Assembly: GCA_002104895.1 (NCBI GenBank)
Contig: MCFG01000092.1
Coordinates: 97,501 to 122,500, forward strand
From: Anaeromyces robustus
Lineage: Eukaryota > Neocallimastigomycota > Neocallimastigomycetes > Neocallimastigales > Neocallimastigaceae
Reading direction: 5' to 3'
Length of the DNA: 25,000 nucleotides
In this document: positions 1 to 11,105 of the stretch, in pieces
Layout of the letters: each line of letters starts with the position of its first letter
How positions within the stretch are numbered: the stretch's first letter is position 1
Translations under genes and position numbers: made by a program
Notes under the pieces: model-generated
Databases searched by the model: none
What the model was told of the DNA's origin: nothing
Seen by the model: only the letters and a program-made list of their open reading frames with translations

Positions 1-801
1 CAATTATTTGTAATATTTTTTATATATAAATTAATTTTAATATATTTTAATATATGTTTTTTATAATATAAATATATTAATATATAATAAAAATATATTA
101 TAATATATTGTTGATTTAATTTTTTATTGGTTAAAAAAATTTTTTTAATTTGTAAGGAATGTATATATAAAAATAGATAAGTTGATTTGTTATAAATTTG
201 ATTTATAATTTAATATATTATATGACATATAATAAAATATCAATAAAATTTATATATATAATTTATTTTATAATAAAATAAATAATATAAATATATTTAT
301 ATTGAAATATTCATTTATATATATTATTTATTTATATAATAAAATATATTATGATTATATTTTTATATTTCATATTAATATATGATTAAATTAGAGTTTA
401 TAATTATTTGTAAACATAATAAATGAATGATTACACTATAATATATGAAAAATTTAAATAATATATATTTGAATGTTGTATAATAATTTTCATTTCTAAT
501 TTGACTATTAAAAAATTATATTATAAATTATGTCAATCATTTGTTTTAATTAATATAATGTATATATTGTATTTATATTATAATATAATAAATTATGTAA
601 TATGTAATTATCTTTATATATAAATCAATTAAGTTGATTTATTATTTAATAATTTAGTATTTTAAATTATTAAAACAAGCATTAAACTTGTTTTATTTAA
701 TTATTTATTTGTATATAAATTTTAATAATTAATTTTTATTAATTAATAAACATGGTTTTACTTATACAATATAAAATTAAATAATTATTGAAATTTTTTT
801 T

Positions 802-850
802 AAATAAAGAAATAAATAAATAAATAAATAAATAAAAAAATAAAATAAAA

Positions 851-949
<99 letters not shown>

Positions 950-1070
950 ATGAATGAATAAATGAATGAATAAATGAATGAATGAATAAATGAATGAATA
1001 AATGAATGAATGAATAAATGGATAAATAAAATAAATGAATGAATGAATGAATAAATAGATAAATAAATAA
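802..1070. repeat. AAAT/AATG tetranucleotide microsatellite
   Basis: This is about 270 bases of TAAA/AAAT units. The block from about 853 to 950 is nearly pure AAAT. After that, AATG units alternate with AAAT units in irregular small groups up to about 1060. The change from a pure to an interrupted half is typical of a microsatellite with point mutations copied along by slippage. Confidence 0.95.
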
Positions 1071-1470
1071 CAGTTTTATAATTATATATATTAAATAATT
1101 GAATGAATGTTATGATTTATATTAAATATAATTTGTAATTTAATGTTTACGGATTAAAAGAAAAAAATATTATAAATATAGTTATAAAACATATTAAATA
1201 TAAATATTGTATATAATAAATATATTGCATATTATAAATATTAAATATCAAAAATTTTAATATTTAAATATAAAATTTTTAATATTTAATTATATACAAA
1301 AATATTAAATTATTATTTATGGTTTATAATAATAAAAAAATTATTTAGATATTTTATTAAACTTTTTGTATTATTAATATAATTAATATAATTTTAATTT
1401 TTCTTTTTCTTTTTTTTTTTTTTTTCTTTTTTTTTTTCTAATAATTCAAATCATATTTTTAATCAAATGA

Positions 1471-1562
1471 TCATAAATATTAAACTATCATTATTTTCTA
1501 AGTTGATAATTGTTTAATATTTTTTTTTAATTAAAATAAATATTGATAGTTTAATACTTATA
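1471..1562. repeat. Imperfect inverted repeat, AT-rich
   Basis: The 13-base string TATTAAACTATCA at 1478-1490 has its exact reverse complement at 1544-1556. Partial pairing extends outwards by about six bases and inwards towards a loop of a few tens of bases. It could form a hairpin or mark a decayed small element. In DNA this AT-rich, chance is a serious alternative. Confidence 0.45.
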
Positions 1563-1899
1563 TTTTTAATAAATTTAATTTCTTTTAATATTAGAATAAA
1601 TATAAAATAAATGATTATATAAATATAAATATTATTTAAATTAAAAAAAAAAAAGAAAAAAAAAAAAATTGAATAAATTATTTATATATATCATGGAGAA
1701 TACGAAATTTGATATAAATAAATAAAAATACAATATTTTAAATTTATTTATATTATTTAATAACAATAAATATTCCAGAAAATATGGAAAATTAAAAACA
1801 ATCAGAAAAGTAATATAAAAAAACAGAAAATATATATTATATAAAATAAAACAAACAAATAAATATAAAAAAAAGTAATAATAAAATAAAAAAAAAGCG

Positions 1900-2065
1900 A
1901 ATAAAATAATAAATCAACGGAAAATAATAATAAGAAAATAAATAAAAAACAGAAGAAAGAAAAACAGAAAAACAGAAAAAAAAAACAAAAAAAAAAAAAA
2001 AAAGCAAAAAAAAAAAAAAAACAAAAAAAAAAACAAAAAAACAAAAAATAAATAAAAACAAAACA
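1900..2065. repeat. A-rich low-complexity tract with scattered C and G
   Basis: The plus strand is almost pure A, broken by single C or G residues (runs such as AAAAAACAAAAAAAA). On the minus strand it reads as Phe-rich open frames, which are only by-products of the poly-A. Similar A/C tracts occur near 8530-8720, 9480-9600 and 14640-14730. Confidence 0.85.
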
Positions 2066-2950
2066 AGAGAGAATTTTATAAATAATGTTTTGAATTTAAT
2101 TAAACTATTTTTTGTCAAAATAACAATTCATTAAAAATATAGATTAACTTTATAAAATAATAATATTCACTTTTGACTATAAAATATATGTTCTTTGTAT
2201 ATCTATATATTTTTATAGACTTTTAATAATAAATATTAATATTGTTTTTTTTTTTGAATAATAATATTTCAACGATTAACTTATTTCAGCAAGTTTTTAT
2301 TTTTTTTATTTTTTTTAAAAAAAGGTAATGGAACGAATAAAAAAAAATGATTATTTAATATTATAAATAAAATATATTTATAAATGATAATAAATATTAA
2401 AATTAGCTTTTTATGTTTATTATAAAATTGTTTTTATTATATATATAAAAATTAATGAAATTAATTTTAATATTCTACAAGTTAAAAGTATTGAAATGCA
2501 AATACAAATGCATATATAATAAAATATTTCGACTTTACAAATACTTTAAATTATAATTTATCTGGATATAATACACAAATATTACATATACCAAAAAATA
2601 TTATTATTCATAAATATTTTATTTTTTTTTATTGATTAAAAAAAGGTAAATATTAACAATATTTTATTTTATTTAATATAAGTAGAATATATAATATTTT
2701 GATACAAATATAATAATGATATAATAATTTATAAAATTTAAATGATTTATGTCTTATTTTTTTTTCTTTAATATTTTTCTTGTAAGAAAATAATTTATAA
2801 AACTAAAAATACTAATGTTAATTTCTTTTGAATATTTTGATAATGATAATTTGTATATCATTTGAAAGAATTATAACTAATAGATTTTTATTTTAAAATA
2901 TAACAATAGCTTATTTTTTCTAGTAATTTTAATAGATATACAAAATTACA

Positions 2951-5900
2951 ATGGAAAACGATGAAATTACTGCTTTAAAATGTGAAAATCCTTTAAATCA
3001 TTATATATATAAAGGAGAGAACCTTAAAAAAGAAAAAAGTTTAAAAAGTAATTATTCAAATTCATCTTCAGTTGAAACTCAGTTTGATAATACGACTGAT
3101 AATCAACAAAAAAGTGATACCATTCCTATAAATAAAGATAACGAATCAGCTAATGAAGTTACAACTTTAATTAATTATAATTTAAATAAAAAATCAGACA
3201 AAATGGAAAATATGACTGATAAAAATTCTTCTACACTTAGTGTAATAAATGACAGTAATGAAAATAACCATAATCAATTTAATGATACCATAAAAAATGT
3301 AACATCTTCATCAAGTAAACAATTATTAAGTAAAGATTATATAATTTCATCAGCAACAAATATTAATGAAATGTCTGAAGATAATAAAGTTAATGGTGAA
3401 ATAAAAAATAAATCATCATTTACAAGTAATAAGGATTCAGATAATCAAAATCTTGATCAAGAAGCCGATGATAAAGAAAATAGTATAGAATCAATTTCTT
3501 CAGTAGTATATTCTTATTCATTAAATACTAAAAAATTAACACCTAAATTAAATCCTGCCACATCACCACACCCTAAATATTCACAAGAATTGACATTACC
3601 TATAGTAACCTCTATTGATACAGCATCATCATTAATTTCAAATTCATTAGAATCAACTCCAATGACTGCAACACCTAAAACTCCAAGAACACCTAAAACT
3701 CCAAAAACACCTGCAGGTAAAATGAATAATATTGATATTGAAAATCCAACCTCATATTATTCACCAACAATGGAATCAAAAACTTTCGATGCAAATATAG
3801 AAAATAATGGTTTAACGAGGTCCGAGTCCTCACCTTCTATATTTAAATCAGATACAAAATCAAATAAGAATGTTAATTCTCCTCCTGTAAAATCAAACTC
3901 TCAACCTCCAATTCCTTCTACCACTTTTTCTAATTTTAAAAATAAAAGTTTATTAAATAGAATAAGAAGAAAAGAGGTCATTAAAGAATTAATAGAATCT
4001 GAACGATTATATGTATCTGATTTACAGATGTTAATTGAAAATTGTTTTAATCCATTGGAAGCTGTTTCGTGGCTTCCTTTGAATGAAAAATGTCTTTTAA
4101 TTAGAAACATTCAAGAATTATTTGCTTTTCAACAAGATTTTTTAAAAGATATAGAAGAGGCTGTAAAAGAGTTAAAGGAAAAGATGGATGATAATTCTAA
4201 TGATAAAAATCTTTCAGAAGAAGAAATGGATAAAATAATGAATAAATGTGTAAAAGATATAAGTGATTGTTTTATATACCGTAAAAAGAAATTTAAAGTA
4301 TATTCAGAGTTTTGTTCTTTACATCAAGAAGCTATTAATATATTTAGAGATTATGAACGTAAACCAGAAATGATTTCATTTATTCGTGACTTTAATGGTA
4401 AAACTCAGTCAAGATTACATCTACAAGACTTTTTAATTAAACCTGTTCAACGTATTTGTAAATACCCCCTTTTATTAAAGGAAATTATTCATTATTCAGA
4501 TAAAAATTGTGAGGAATTAGAAGGATTAAATGAAGCTTTGACAGTTATGTCTGAAGTAGCTCGAGAAATTGATCATGTTAAATGGTTAATTGAGCGTGTA
4601 CAACGAACAGATAAATTCATTGATAGATTAGATATTCAAGACCCATTTAAATATATTATTATGGAACGCTATGGTGATATGATTTTAAGTACTGGTTTAG
4701 AAGTTGTTATGGAAAAGGAAAGAGTTAACTATCGAGGTGTATTCTTATTCCGTAAACATATGTTTATTGTTAAACCAAAACGCTCAAAGAATTACAGAGT
4801 AAAAATGCATTTAATTTTAGATGAATTTTATTTCCAAGCCTATCCAGAGTATAATGCTTTCCGTTTAATTCAAAAGGGTACGGGTATTATCATTGATTTC
4901 TTTGCTTTTTCTACAGTAGAGAGTAAAATTTGGATAGAATTAATGGAAACTTTGGTTGAATCCTTAGAAGAAATTGCAGATAAAAATAAAATATTTTATA
5001 TAAAAGCAAAGAATTCATATGAATCACATTTTTCACGATTTTCCCTTGAATTAAAGAGTTTATCAAGTGGTAATGTTTATTCGAAAAATAATAATTTAAG
5101 AAGAACGGCTTCTTCTTCACTGGTTAACTCACATTTAGAACCTTTACGTCCAATAGATGTTAGTTCTAAACCATCTAAAAGAGAAAGCGTAGTGTCATCT
5201 ATCAATAAAAGAGATTCAGTAGAATCAGTCGATTATTATCGTAATAAACTTTCCTCTAAAACAAGTAGTAATCAAGATGCTGAATCTGCATCTACAGAAT
5301 TTATTACCTTTAATGCCACTCCGAAATTTAATCCAATTACCACTTCTACTTCTTTAAAATCAAAGTCATTGACCGATACCACTAAATCTGATAATAATGA
5401 TTATCCTCAAAAAAGATCGTCTGAGCAATCTACTGGATCCACATATCCAAAAAAGGCATCTCTTCAAGTACCTTCATCTTCTTCCTCTTCAAACATAAAA
5501 AAGCAAAATCTTCATAGTACATCATCAGTAAATTCTATAAAAGCAAAATATTATCATAGTAATACGGGAAGTACTACAGGTCTTTCTACGGCGGATACAG
5601 AAGTTAGTTCTAATGGTAGTGATATATTATATTTTGATACACCGGTACCTGGTATGGATCATGAATTAATTGTTAGTGAATCAGGTGTTCCGGTCAGTGA
5701 TTCAAATTCATACTCAACTCGTTTAGTAAGTGAACCAGAATCATTTAAATCTGTACCAAAGAAATTTGATATGCTTTCAGATACCATTAGTAAGACAGAT
5801 AGTTTATCTTCGACTATGATATTACCTCCAAAATATAAATTGATTGATTCTAAATTTTATGATGTTTATACCTATTTATTTACTAATAATGACATTCAAA

Positions 5901-8467
5901 AAATATTTTCTAATTTGATGTATCGTACTCACGAATTTGATCATCTTCTTTATCATAAAAAGACTACACGTTCACGTTCGAATTCATGTCCACGTGAAAG
6001 ATATATCTTTAAAAGTAGTAAAGATCGTAAAGAGAAAGAGAAATTTAATGCTAATTGTTGTATGACAGCCATGGAAGATAGAGCTAGTTGTAAAGGCAGT
6101 ATAAAGAGTGATAATCGTTCTTCACAATATATGCCTGTACTTAATAATGATAACCGATCCATTAAATCTAGTCGTTCAAGTGTTAATCTTTATCATTTGA
6201 ATGAAGAAACATTTACGCCACCCCCACCTAATATCTTTAAACATACTAAAAATAATGGTAGTTTTTCATGTATACGAAAACCTTCTTGTACTACACCAAG
6301 TCTCTATTCCAATATATTGACAGATGATTCATCAATTCATTCAACAAATAGTCTTAAATATCGTAAAAGACATTCTATTAGTATATTTAAATCAAATTCA
6401 ACATCACAAGCGTTTGATCCAACACGATCTCTCTTTGCTGATAATCAATTGATGGGGGTTGATTCTCCTTCAAGTAGATGCTATTCTAGTTTATCAGATA
6501 AAATGATTGATCAAGATATAAACTTTTATTTTGAAACAATGCAATCTGCAGAAAGTCCTACTAATATCGCTGATCAAGGCTCTATACCATCTTTAGATAC
6601 CCTTTCACTTCATGATCCAACAACAACAAATAATAATAATAATAATAACAAAATTAATAATAATAACAATAAGAAAAGTCCTTATTCCTATCGTAAAACA
6701 ATAGCAATTATGGATACTAATACTTTAAATGCACTACATAAACTTTGTAATGATGATGATGATGATCCAAATCTTTTAAATATGACTTCTTCTGAAGAAC
6801 CCTTAGATTCTGCTTCAGTCAACGAAGAATATAATAATAATAATATTAATATTAATAATAATAATAATTATAATGATAATAATAATAATAATAATATTAA
6901 TAATATTAATAATAATAATACTAATAATCGTAAAAGTTACTATCAAAATCGTAATTCAGTTACTGTTGATTCTAATAATAAGTTTGAAACAAATACTATA
7001 CCTCGTTCCTATGGAAAAATAAAAGGTAAGAAAGAAAAGAAGGTACTTTTTGGAAATATAAAAAAGATATTTTCAGGAAGTAGTAGACATAGTTCTAGTT
7101 CATCTTCATCTTCTTCTCTTTCATCAAATCCATATTTAAAAAAGGAACATAGAAATTCTAATTATTCTATGCCTAAATATTCTAGTGAAAGTAATTTAAG
7201 TTTACGAACTTCACATAATCTTAAATCACCTTCATTACAAGGTAACCTTTGTAAATATTCAAATAGTGATTATGAAATATCTTCCCTATCATCACCCCTT
7301 CAACGATCTAAATCTCCTTTATCTGAAAATGTAAATAATATATCACCTACTTCACAAGAATCATTTGAAAATTCCCATAAATCACCATCAAATACTAATC
7401 TAAATAAAAGTTCTTTATATGAAAATGAAGATGATGAATATCAAGAATTTAATAGTTTGGAACATCTAGGTGATCATGAACCATTAGAACCAGAACCAGA
7501 ACCAATAATAGAAATGAAACCAGAATCAAAATTAAAAATGAAATTAAAAATAAAACAAAAATCAAAACGTGAACAAGAAAAAGAAACCACTTCAAAAGGT
7601 TATTTAAAAGAATCTGTTCCAATTCATGAAATTAAAATAAATACTGCATTACCTGTATTAATAGAAGAACCAAAATCTTCAAATTCATCCAAACCTTCTA
7701 CACCACGTTTAAATACTTCAATAGTTTATAAAAACAATTCACATTTAAATAGTGCAACAAGTCCTTCTTATTATCATAATAGTCCATTATCTGCAAACAC
7801 AAATGATGCTTTTAATAATAAATCATTACTTATGAATGAATCCTACGTTTCTAATACTTCTGTTATATCTAATAAATCTTTAATACAAAATCGATCTTTT
7901 AATTCGGTTAAATCAAATGCATCTATTAAAAGTAATAAAACGGCACATTCACAATCCTCTTCAGTTGTGAAAAAATTTTATTTAGATCAAAAAGATATAG
8001 TTATTCCATATCCAGGAAAGAAAAAATCTTTAAATTCAATGTCATCCAATGAATCTTTAAAAGAAAATAGTATTCATAGTCAATCAAATTCTATCGTATT
8101 AGAAAATAATAATTCACAAAATGAATATAGTCATGACACTTTAACTGATAATTCATTATCAAATCATTCCACTAAACCTTTACCTCATTTAAATATTGTT
8201 GAAGAAGTTGGAATCAATACAGATGGATCAGATGATGATGATGATAATCATAATATTAGAACTCCTCTTGATGAAGAAAGGAATAATTTTAAAGAAAATA
8301 GAATAGCAAGTTCAAATGGTAGTATATCACCAAGTACTAATCATTATTTAATACATTCAAGTTCTAATTCAACACTTTCTAGTGTTCAAAGTACGAATAG
8401 TTCTCGTAATCAAAAAAAGAACAAAACTATTGCTTTAAAATTAATAAATTTAAAGAAGATTTTCTAA
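2951..8467 (+). CDS. Rho-family guanine nucleotide exchange factor (DH-PH)
   Basis: This is a single 1838-residue exon. The first ATG (2951) follows an in-frame stop at 2933. Residues 1-330 are disordered and Ser/Asn-rich, with a run of Thr-Pro motifs (TPKTPRTPKTPKTP, about 242-255). A Dbl-homology domain spans about 335-555: CR1 is seen as RKEVIKELIESERLYVSDLQ and CR3 as KPVQRICKYPLLLKEI near 497-512. A pleckstrin-homology domain follows at about 558-675 (YRGVFLFRKHMFIVKP, then a C-terminal helix with the invariant Trp in KIWIELMETL). DH domains catalyse GDP/GTP exchange on Rho, Rac or Cdc42, and the PH domain usually aids membrane binding. The rest (about 680-1838) is low complexity with poly-Asn (near 1220-1330), poly-Ser and acidic stretches, apart from a more ordered-looking patch near 955-1020. 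No CAAX box or other catalytic domain is visible. The GTPase target cannot be assigned. Cell-polarity or wall signalling is inferred from fungal relatives. Confidence 0.93.
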   Translation: MENDEITALKCENPLNHYIYKGENLKKEKSLKSNYSNSSSVETQFDNTTDNQQKSDTIPINKDNESANEVTTLINYNLNKKSDKMENMTDKNSSTLSVINDSNENNHNQFNDTIKNVTSSSSKQLLSKDYIISSATNINEMSEDNKVNGEIKNKSSFTSNKDSDNQNLDQEADDKENSIESISSVVYSYSLNTKKLTPKLNPATSPHPKYSQELTLPIVTSIDTASSLISNSLESTPMTATPKTPRTPKTPKTPAGKMNNIDIENPTSYYSPTMESKTFDANIENNGLTRSESSPSIFKSDTKSNKNVNSPPVKSNSQPPIPSTTFSNFKNKSLLNRIRRKEVIKELIESERLYVSDLQMLIENCFNPLEAVSWLPLNEKCLLIRNIQELFAFQQDFLKDIEEAVKELKEKMDDNSNDKNLSEEEMDKIMNKCVKDISDCFIYRKKKFKVYSEFCSLHQEAINIFRDYERKPEMISFIRDFNGKTQSRLHLQDFLIKPVQRICKYPLLLKEIIHYSDKNCEELEGLNEALTVMSEVAREIDHVKWLIERVQRTDKFIDRLDIQDPFKYIIMERYGDMILSTGLEVVMEKERVNYRGVFLFRKHMFIVKPKRSKNYRVKMHLILDEFYFQAYPEYNAFRLIQKGTGIIIDFFAFSTVESKIWIELMETLVESLEEIADKNKIFYIKAKNSYESHFSRFSLELKSLSSGNVYSKNNNLRRTASSSLVNSHLEPLRPIDVSSKPSKRESVVSSINKRDSVESVDYYRNKLSSKTSSNQDAESASTEFITFNATPKFNPITTSTSLKSKSLTDTTKSDNNDYPQKRSSEQSTGSTYPKKASLQVPSSSSSSNIKKQNLHSTSSVNSIKAKYYHSNTGSTTGLSTADTEVSSNGSDILYFDTPVPGMDHELIVSESGVPVSDSNSYSTRLVSEPESFKSVPKKFDMLSDTISKTDSLSSTMILPPKYKLIDSKFYDVYTYLFTNNDIQKIFSNLMYRTHEFDHLLYHKKTTRSRSNSCPRERYIFKSSKDRKEKEKFNANCCMTAMEDRASCKGSIKSDNRSSQYMPVLNNDNRSIKSSRSSVNLYHLNEETFTPPPPNIFKHTKNNGSFSCIRKPSCTTPSLYSNILTDDSSIHSTNSLKYRKRHSISIFKSNSTSQAFDPTRSLFADNQLMGVDSPSSRCYSSLSDKMIDQDINFYFETMQSAESPTNIADQGSIPSLDTLSLHDPTTTNNNNNNNKINNNNNKKSPYSYRKTIAIMDTNTLNALHKLCNDDDDDPNLLNMTSSEEPLDSASVNEEYNNNNININNNNNYNDNNNNNNINNINNNNTNNRKSYYQNRNSVTVDSNNKFETNTIPRSYGKIKGKKEKKVLFGNIKKIFSGSSRHSSSSSSSSSLSSNPYLKKEHRNSNYSMPKYSSESNLSLRTSHNLKSPSLQGNLCKYSNSDYEISSLSSPLQRSKSPLSENVNNISPTSQESFENSHKSPSNTNLNKSSLYENEDDEYQEFNSLEHLGDHEPLEPEPEPIIEMKPESKLKMKLKIKQKSKREQEKETTSKGYLKESVPIHEIKINTALPVLIEEPKSSNSSKPSTPRLNTSIVYKNNSHLNSATSPSYYHNSPLSANTNDAFNNKSLLMNESYVSNTSVISNKSLIQNRSFNSVKSNASIKSNKTAHSQSSSVVKKFYLDQKDIVIPYPGKKKSLNSMSSNESLKENSIHSQSNSIVLENNNSQNEYSHDTLTDNSLSNHSTKPLPHLNIVEEVGINTDGSDDDDDNHNIRTPLDEERNNFKENRIASSNGSISPSTNHYLIHSSSNSTLSSVQSTNSSRNQKKNKTIALKLINLKKIF
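6628..6930 (+). repeat. Poly-asparagine codon tracts in the RhoGEF gene
   Basis: Two in-frame AAT/AAC-rich blocks (about 6628-6672 and 6829-6930) encode long Asn runs with scattered Ile, Tyr and Asp. A GAT run at about 6752-6766 encodes Asp. They are transcribed versions of the AAT microsatellites seen in nearby introns and intergenic DNA. They lie in a region predicted to be disordered. Confidence 0.9.
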
Positions 8468-8527
8468 TAAAGGAAGATTAATAATAATAATAAAAGAAAA
8501 AGAAAAGAGAATTGAAAAAATCGGAAC

Positions 8528-8720
8528 AAAAAAAAAAAAATTAAAAAACAAAAAAAAAAAACAAAAACAAAAACCTAAAAGCAAAAACCTAAAAGCAAAA
8601 ACAAAAACAAAAAAATGAAAGCAAAAACAAAAACAAAAACAAAAACAAAAAAAAAAAAAAAAGAAAACAAAACAAAAAATAAAAACAAAAAATAAAAAAT
8701 GAAAAAAAAAAAAAAAAAAA
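8528..8720. repeat. A/C-rich low-complexity tract downstream of RhoGEF
   Basis: About 190 bases are almost entirely A and C on the plus strand, built from ACAAAA and AACAAA units. A 14-base unit GCAAAAACCTAAAA is repeated in tandem around 8567-8595. The tract starts some 60 bases after the RhoGEF stop codon, so it may be part of the 3' UTR or flank. Confidence 0.85.
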
Positions 8721-9246
8721 TAAATGACAGAATGATTATGGGTATCAAAGAAAATAAGAAAAGAAAAAGATTGAAGATATATAATCCTCTACGGAAAGAA
8801 AAAAAAAATCATTAAATTTTAATTAATACATTTATTAAAGGATTAAGTAATATCAATTTTGAAAGAAAAAAAAAAAAGAAGAAAAAGAGAAGGATATATT
8901 TATTCGATCGAACTAAATTATATAGTTTAGGGTTGTATATATATATTTTTTATTTTAAAAATTAAGCAAACAATCAAACAAAAAATAATAATTTTAATTA
9001 CAAGAATAATTATAAATTATTTATTATTTTTTTTTTTTCATTATTTTAGAAAAAATTTTAAGTCATTTTTTATTTAAGTACAAAAAATTTTTATAATTTT
9101 TAATTTTAAATTTTTTATATTTAGCAATTTTATTTTTATATTTTAATTTAGTAATAATAAGGAATGAAAAAATTAAAAATAAAAAAAAAAAATTATAAAA
9201 TATTCAAAAAACAAGTATTTTAAAAAATATATATTTTATAAAGCTA

Positions 9247-9407
9247 AAATAATAATATAATATAATATAATATAATATAATATAATATAATATAATATAA
9301 TATCATATAATATAATATAATATAATAATAATAATAATGATAATAATAATTTTAATAATTCAAAACATATTATTTATATTAATAAAATATAATATGATTC
9401 AAAAAAA

Positions 9408-9441
<34 letters not shown>
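9247..9441. repeat. TATAA pentanucleotide and AAT trinucleotide microsatellites
   Basis: Roughly 15 copies of TATAA (one with a C interruption near 9303) run directly into AAT repeats, followed after a short gap by another AAT run to about 9441. Nothing coding overlaps them. Confidence 0.9.
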
Positions 9442-9443
<2 letters not shown>

Positions 9444-9884
9444 TATAATATAATCATAAAATAATCATAATAATAAAGCAAGAACAAAAAAAAAGAAGCA
9501 AAAAAAACAAATAAACAAACAAAAACATAAAAAAAACAAAAAAAAAAAAAGAAAAAAACAAAAAAAAAACAAAAAAAAAAAAAAAAAAATAAGAAAATTC
9601 AAGAAAAACAGAAAAAATAAAATTATAATTAAAATAAAATCTTAAATCTTAAATAAAATATAATAAATAAATAAATTATTATAAATAAAAAATTATATAT
9701 ATGTTTATTATTAATATAATATTTTAAAACATGAAGAAATAATTATTAATTATAAAGTAAGAACAGGAAAAAACAAAACAGTGAAATAAAAAAGATTATG
9801 TATATTAATTTAATATAATAATAATTATTTATTTATATTTATTTTATTTGAATTATTTTAAATTCTATATAATTTTATTATTAT

Positions 9885-9894
9885 TTATTATTTA

Positions 9895-9936
<42 letters not shown>

Positions 9937-9985
9937 TATTATTATTATTATTATTATTATTTATTCATTTATTATTTATTATTTA
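9885..9985. repeat. ATT / ATTT microsatellite
   Basis: TTA and TTTA units alternate in blocks, with a pure ATT block near 9900-9936. The AAT unit lies on the minus strand here, opposite to most AAT tracts of the window relative to their nearest plus-strand genes. Confidence 0.9.
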
Positions 9986-10760
9986 TAGCTATTTTATTAT
10001 TTAGTACCCGTTTTTTTTTTTTTTTTATTTTTATTTTATTTTATTTTTTATTATTTTTATTTTATTTCTTATTTTTTTTTTTTTTTGATTTAATAGTATA
10101 TGGTTTTATAAATATAGTTTTTTAAGTATGAATATTTTTATAATATAAGTATGGTGAAGTAATGTTAAGCATCAAGATATTGTGGATAAATTTTAAATAT
10201 AAATATACATAAATTTAGAAATATCAGATGCTATTTATAATTTAATATTATATACTATTAAATAATATATTAATAGTTAGTGTAATAAATTTTATGATAT
10301 ATTTTTTTTATATTTAATGTTATTGTTATTTTTATAAACTTATATATATATATTTATTTTATTTTTATATATAATAAGAAATCTTTTTTTTTTATTTTTT
10401 TTTTATAAGCTTATAATAAATTTTATAGCATTTAAAATACTTAATTTGTTATAAAATATCTTAAAATAAAAAATTCTTTTAAAAGATATAAATAAATGAA
10501 TAAATAAGTTAATAAATAAATAAATAAATAAATAATAAAAAAATAGTATATTACAAATAAAAGTTATAAATGTGTAAAAAGCTATTAAGAATTCACATAT
10601 AATAAGTTAGTTATATACCTTTTTTCTTTTATTTATAATTTATTCATTAATATATTTTTAAAGGAAAAGAAAGAAAAAAATTATTCATTTAATGTAATAT
10701 TTTAAATTTTATTGAATGTAATGAAATATATAATATTAATATAATATAATATATTAAAAT

Positions 10761-10846
10761 ATATATTATATAATATATTATTTAATTAAAAAAATTTGGA
10801 TGTGTATTTAAAAAATATATTATATAATATATTATTTAATTAAAAA
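10761..10846. repeat. 32-bp direct repeat, 54-bp period
   Basis: The same 32-base string (starting ATATATTATATAATATATTA and ending TTTAATTAAAAA) occurs at 10761-10792 and 10815-10846. The 22 bases between them are not repeated. A local duplication is the simplest reading. It lies about 260 bases upstream of the gamma-SNAP start codon. Confidence 0.75.
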
Positions 10847-10959
10847 TTATATATAATTTATTTAGTAAAATACAATTATTATTTATTTATTTATTTATTT
10901 AAATTTAATATTAATATTAATATTCTAATTTATTTGTAGATTTATAAGTATCTATTTGA

Positions 10960-10990
<31 letters not shown>

Positions 10991-11105
10991 AAAAAAAATT
11001 TTTTCTTTTAAAAAAAAACAAAAATAATAAAAATTATAAAATAATAAATATATATACATTATAATAATAAATCTTTAAAAAAAAAAAAAGCAATCAAAAT
11101 ACAAG

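Larger units (their letters stand above)
1..2950. other. Gene-free AT-rich intergenic region
   Basis: I see no supportable exon here. The sequence is almost entirely A and T, with stops in all frames. It contains a large tetranucleotide tract (802-1070), an imperfect inverted repeat (1471-1562), and a purine-rich A/AC tract (about 1900-2065). The last few hundred bases must include the promoter and 5' UTR of the RhoGEF gene. A pyrimidine-rich stretch ending in CTAG near 2922 could be the acceptor of a 5' UTR intron, but this cannot be decided from sequence alone. TATA-like strings are everywhere and so carry no information. Confidence 0.75.
8468..11105. other. Repeat-rich intergenic region between RhoGEF and gamma-SNAP
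   Basis: I see no supportable exon. In order it holds an A/C-rich tract with twofold GCAAAAACCTAAAA (about 8528-8720), a TATAA pentanucleotide tract (about 9247-9325), AAT runs (about 9320-9340 and 9409-9441), a second A/C-rich tract (about 9480-9600), ATT/ATTT runs (about 9885-9985), poly-T, a 32-bp direct repeat (10761-10846) and short TAAA runs. The last part must contain the gamma-SNAP promoter. No terminator or promoter motif stands out. Confidence 0.75.

Noticed and set aside
1802-2118. Phe-rich open frames on the minus strand
   Set aside because: They are just the complement of the poly-A tract (TTT/TTC codons) and show no protein-like composition.
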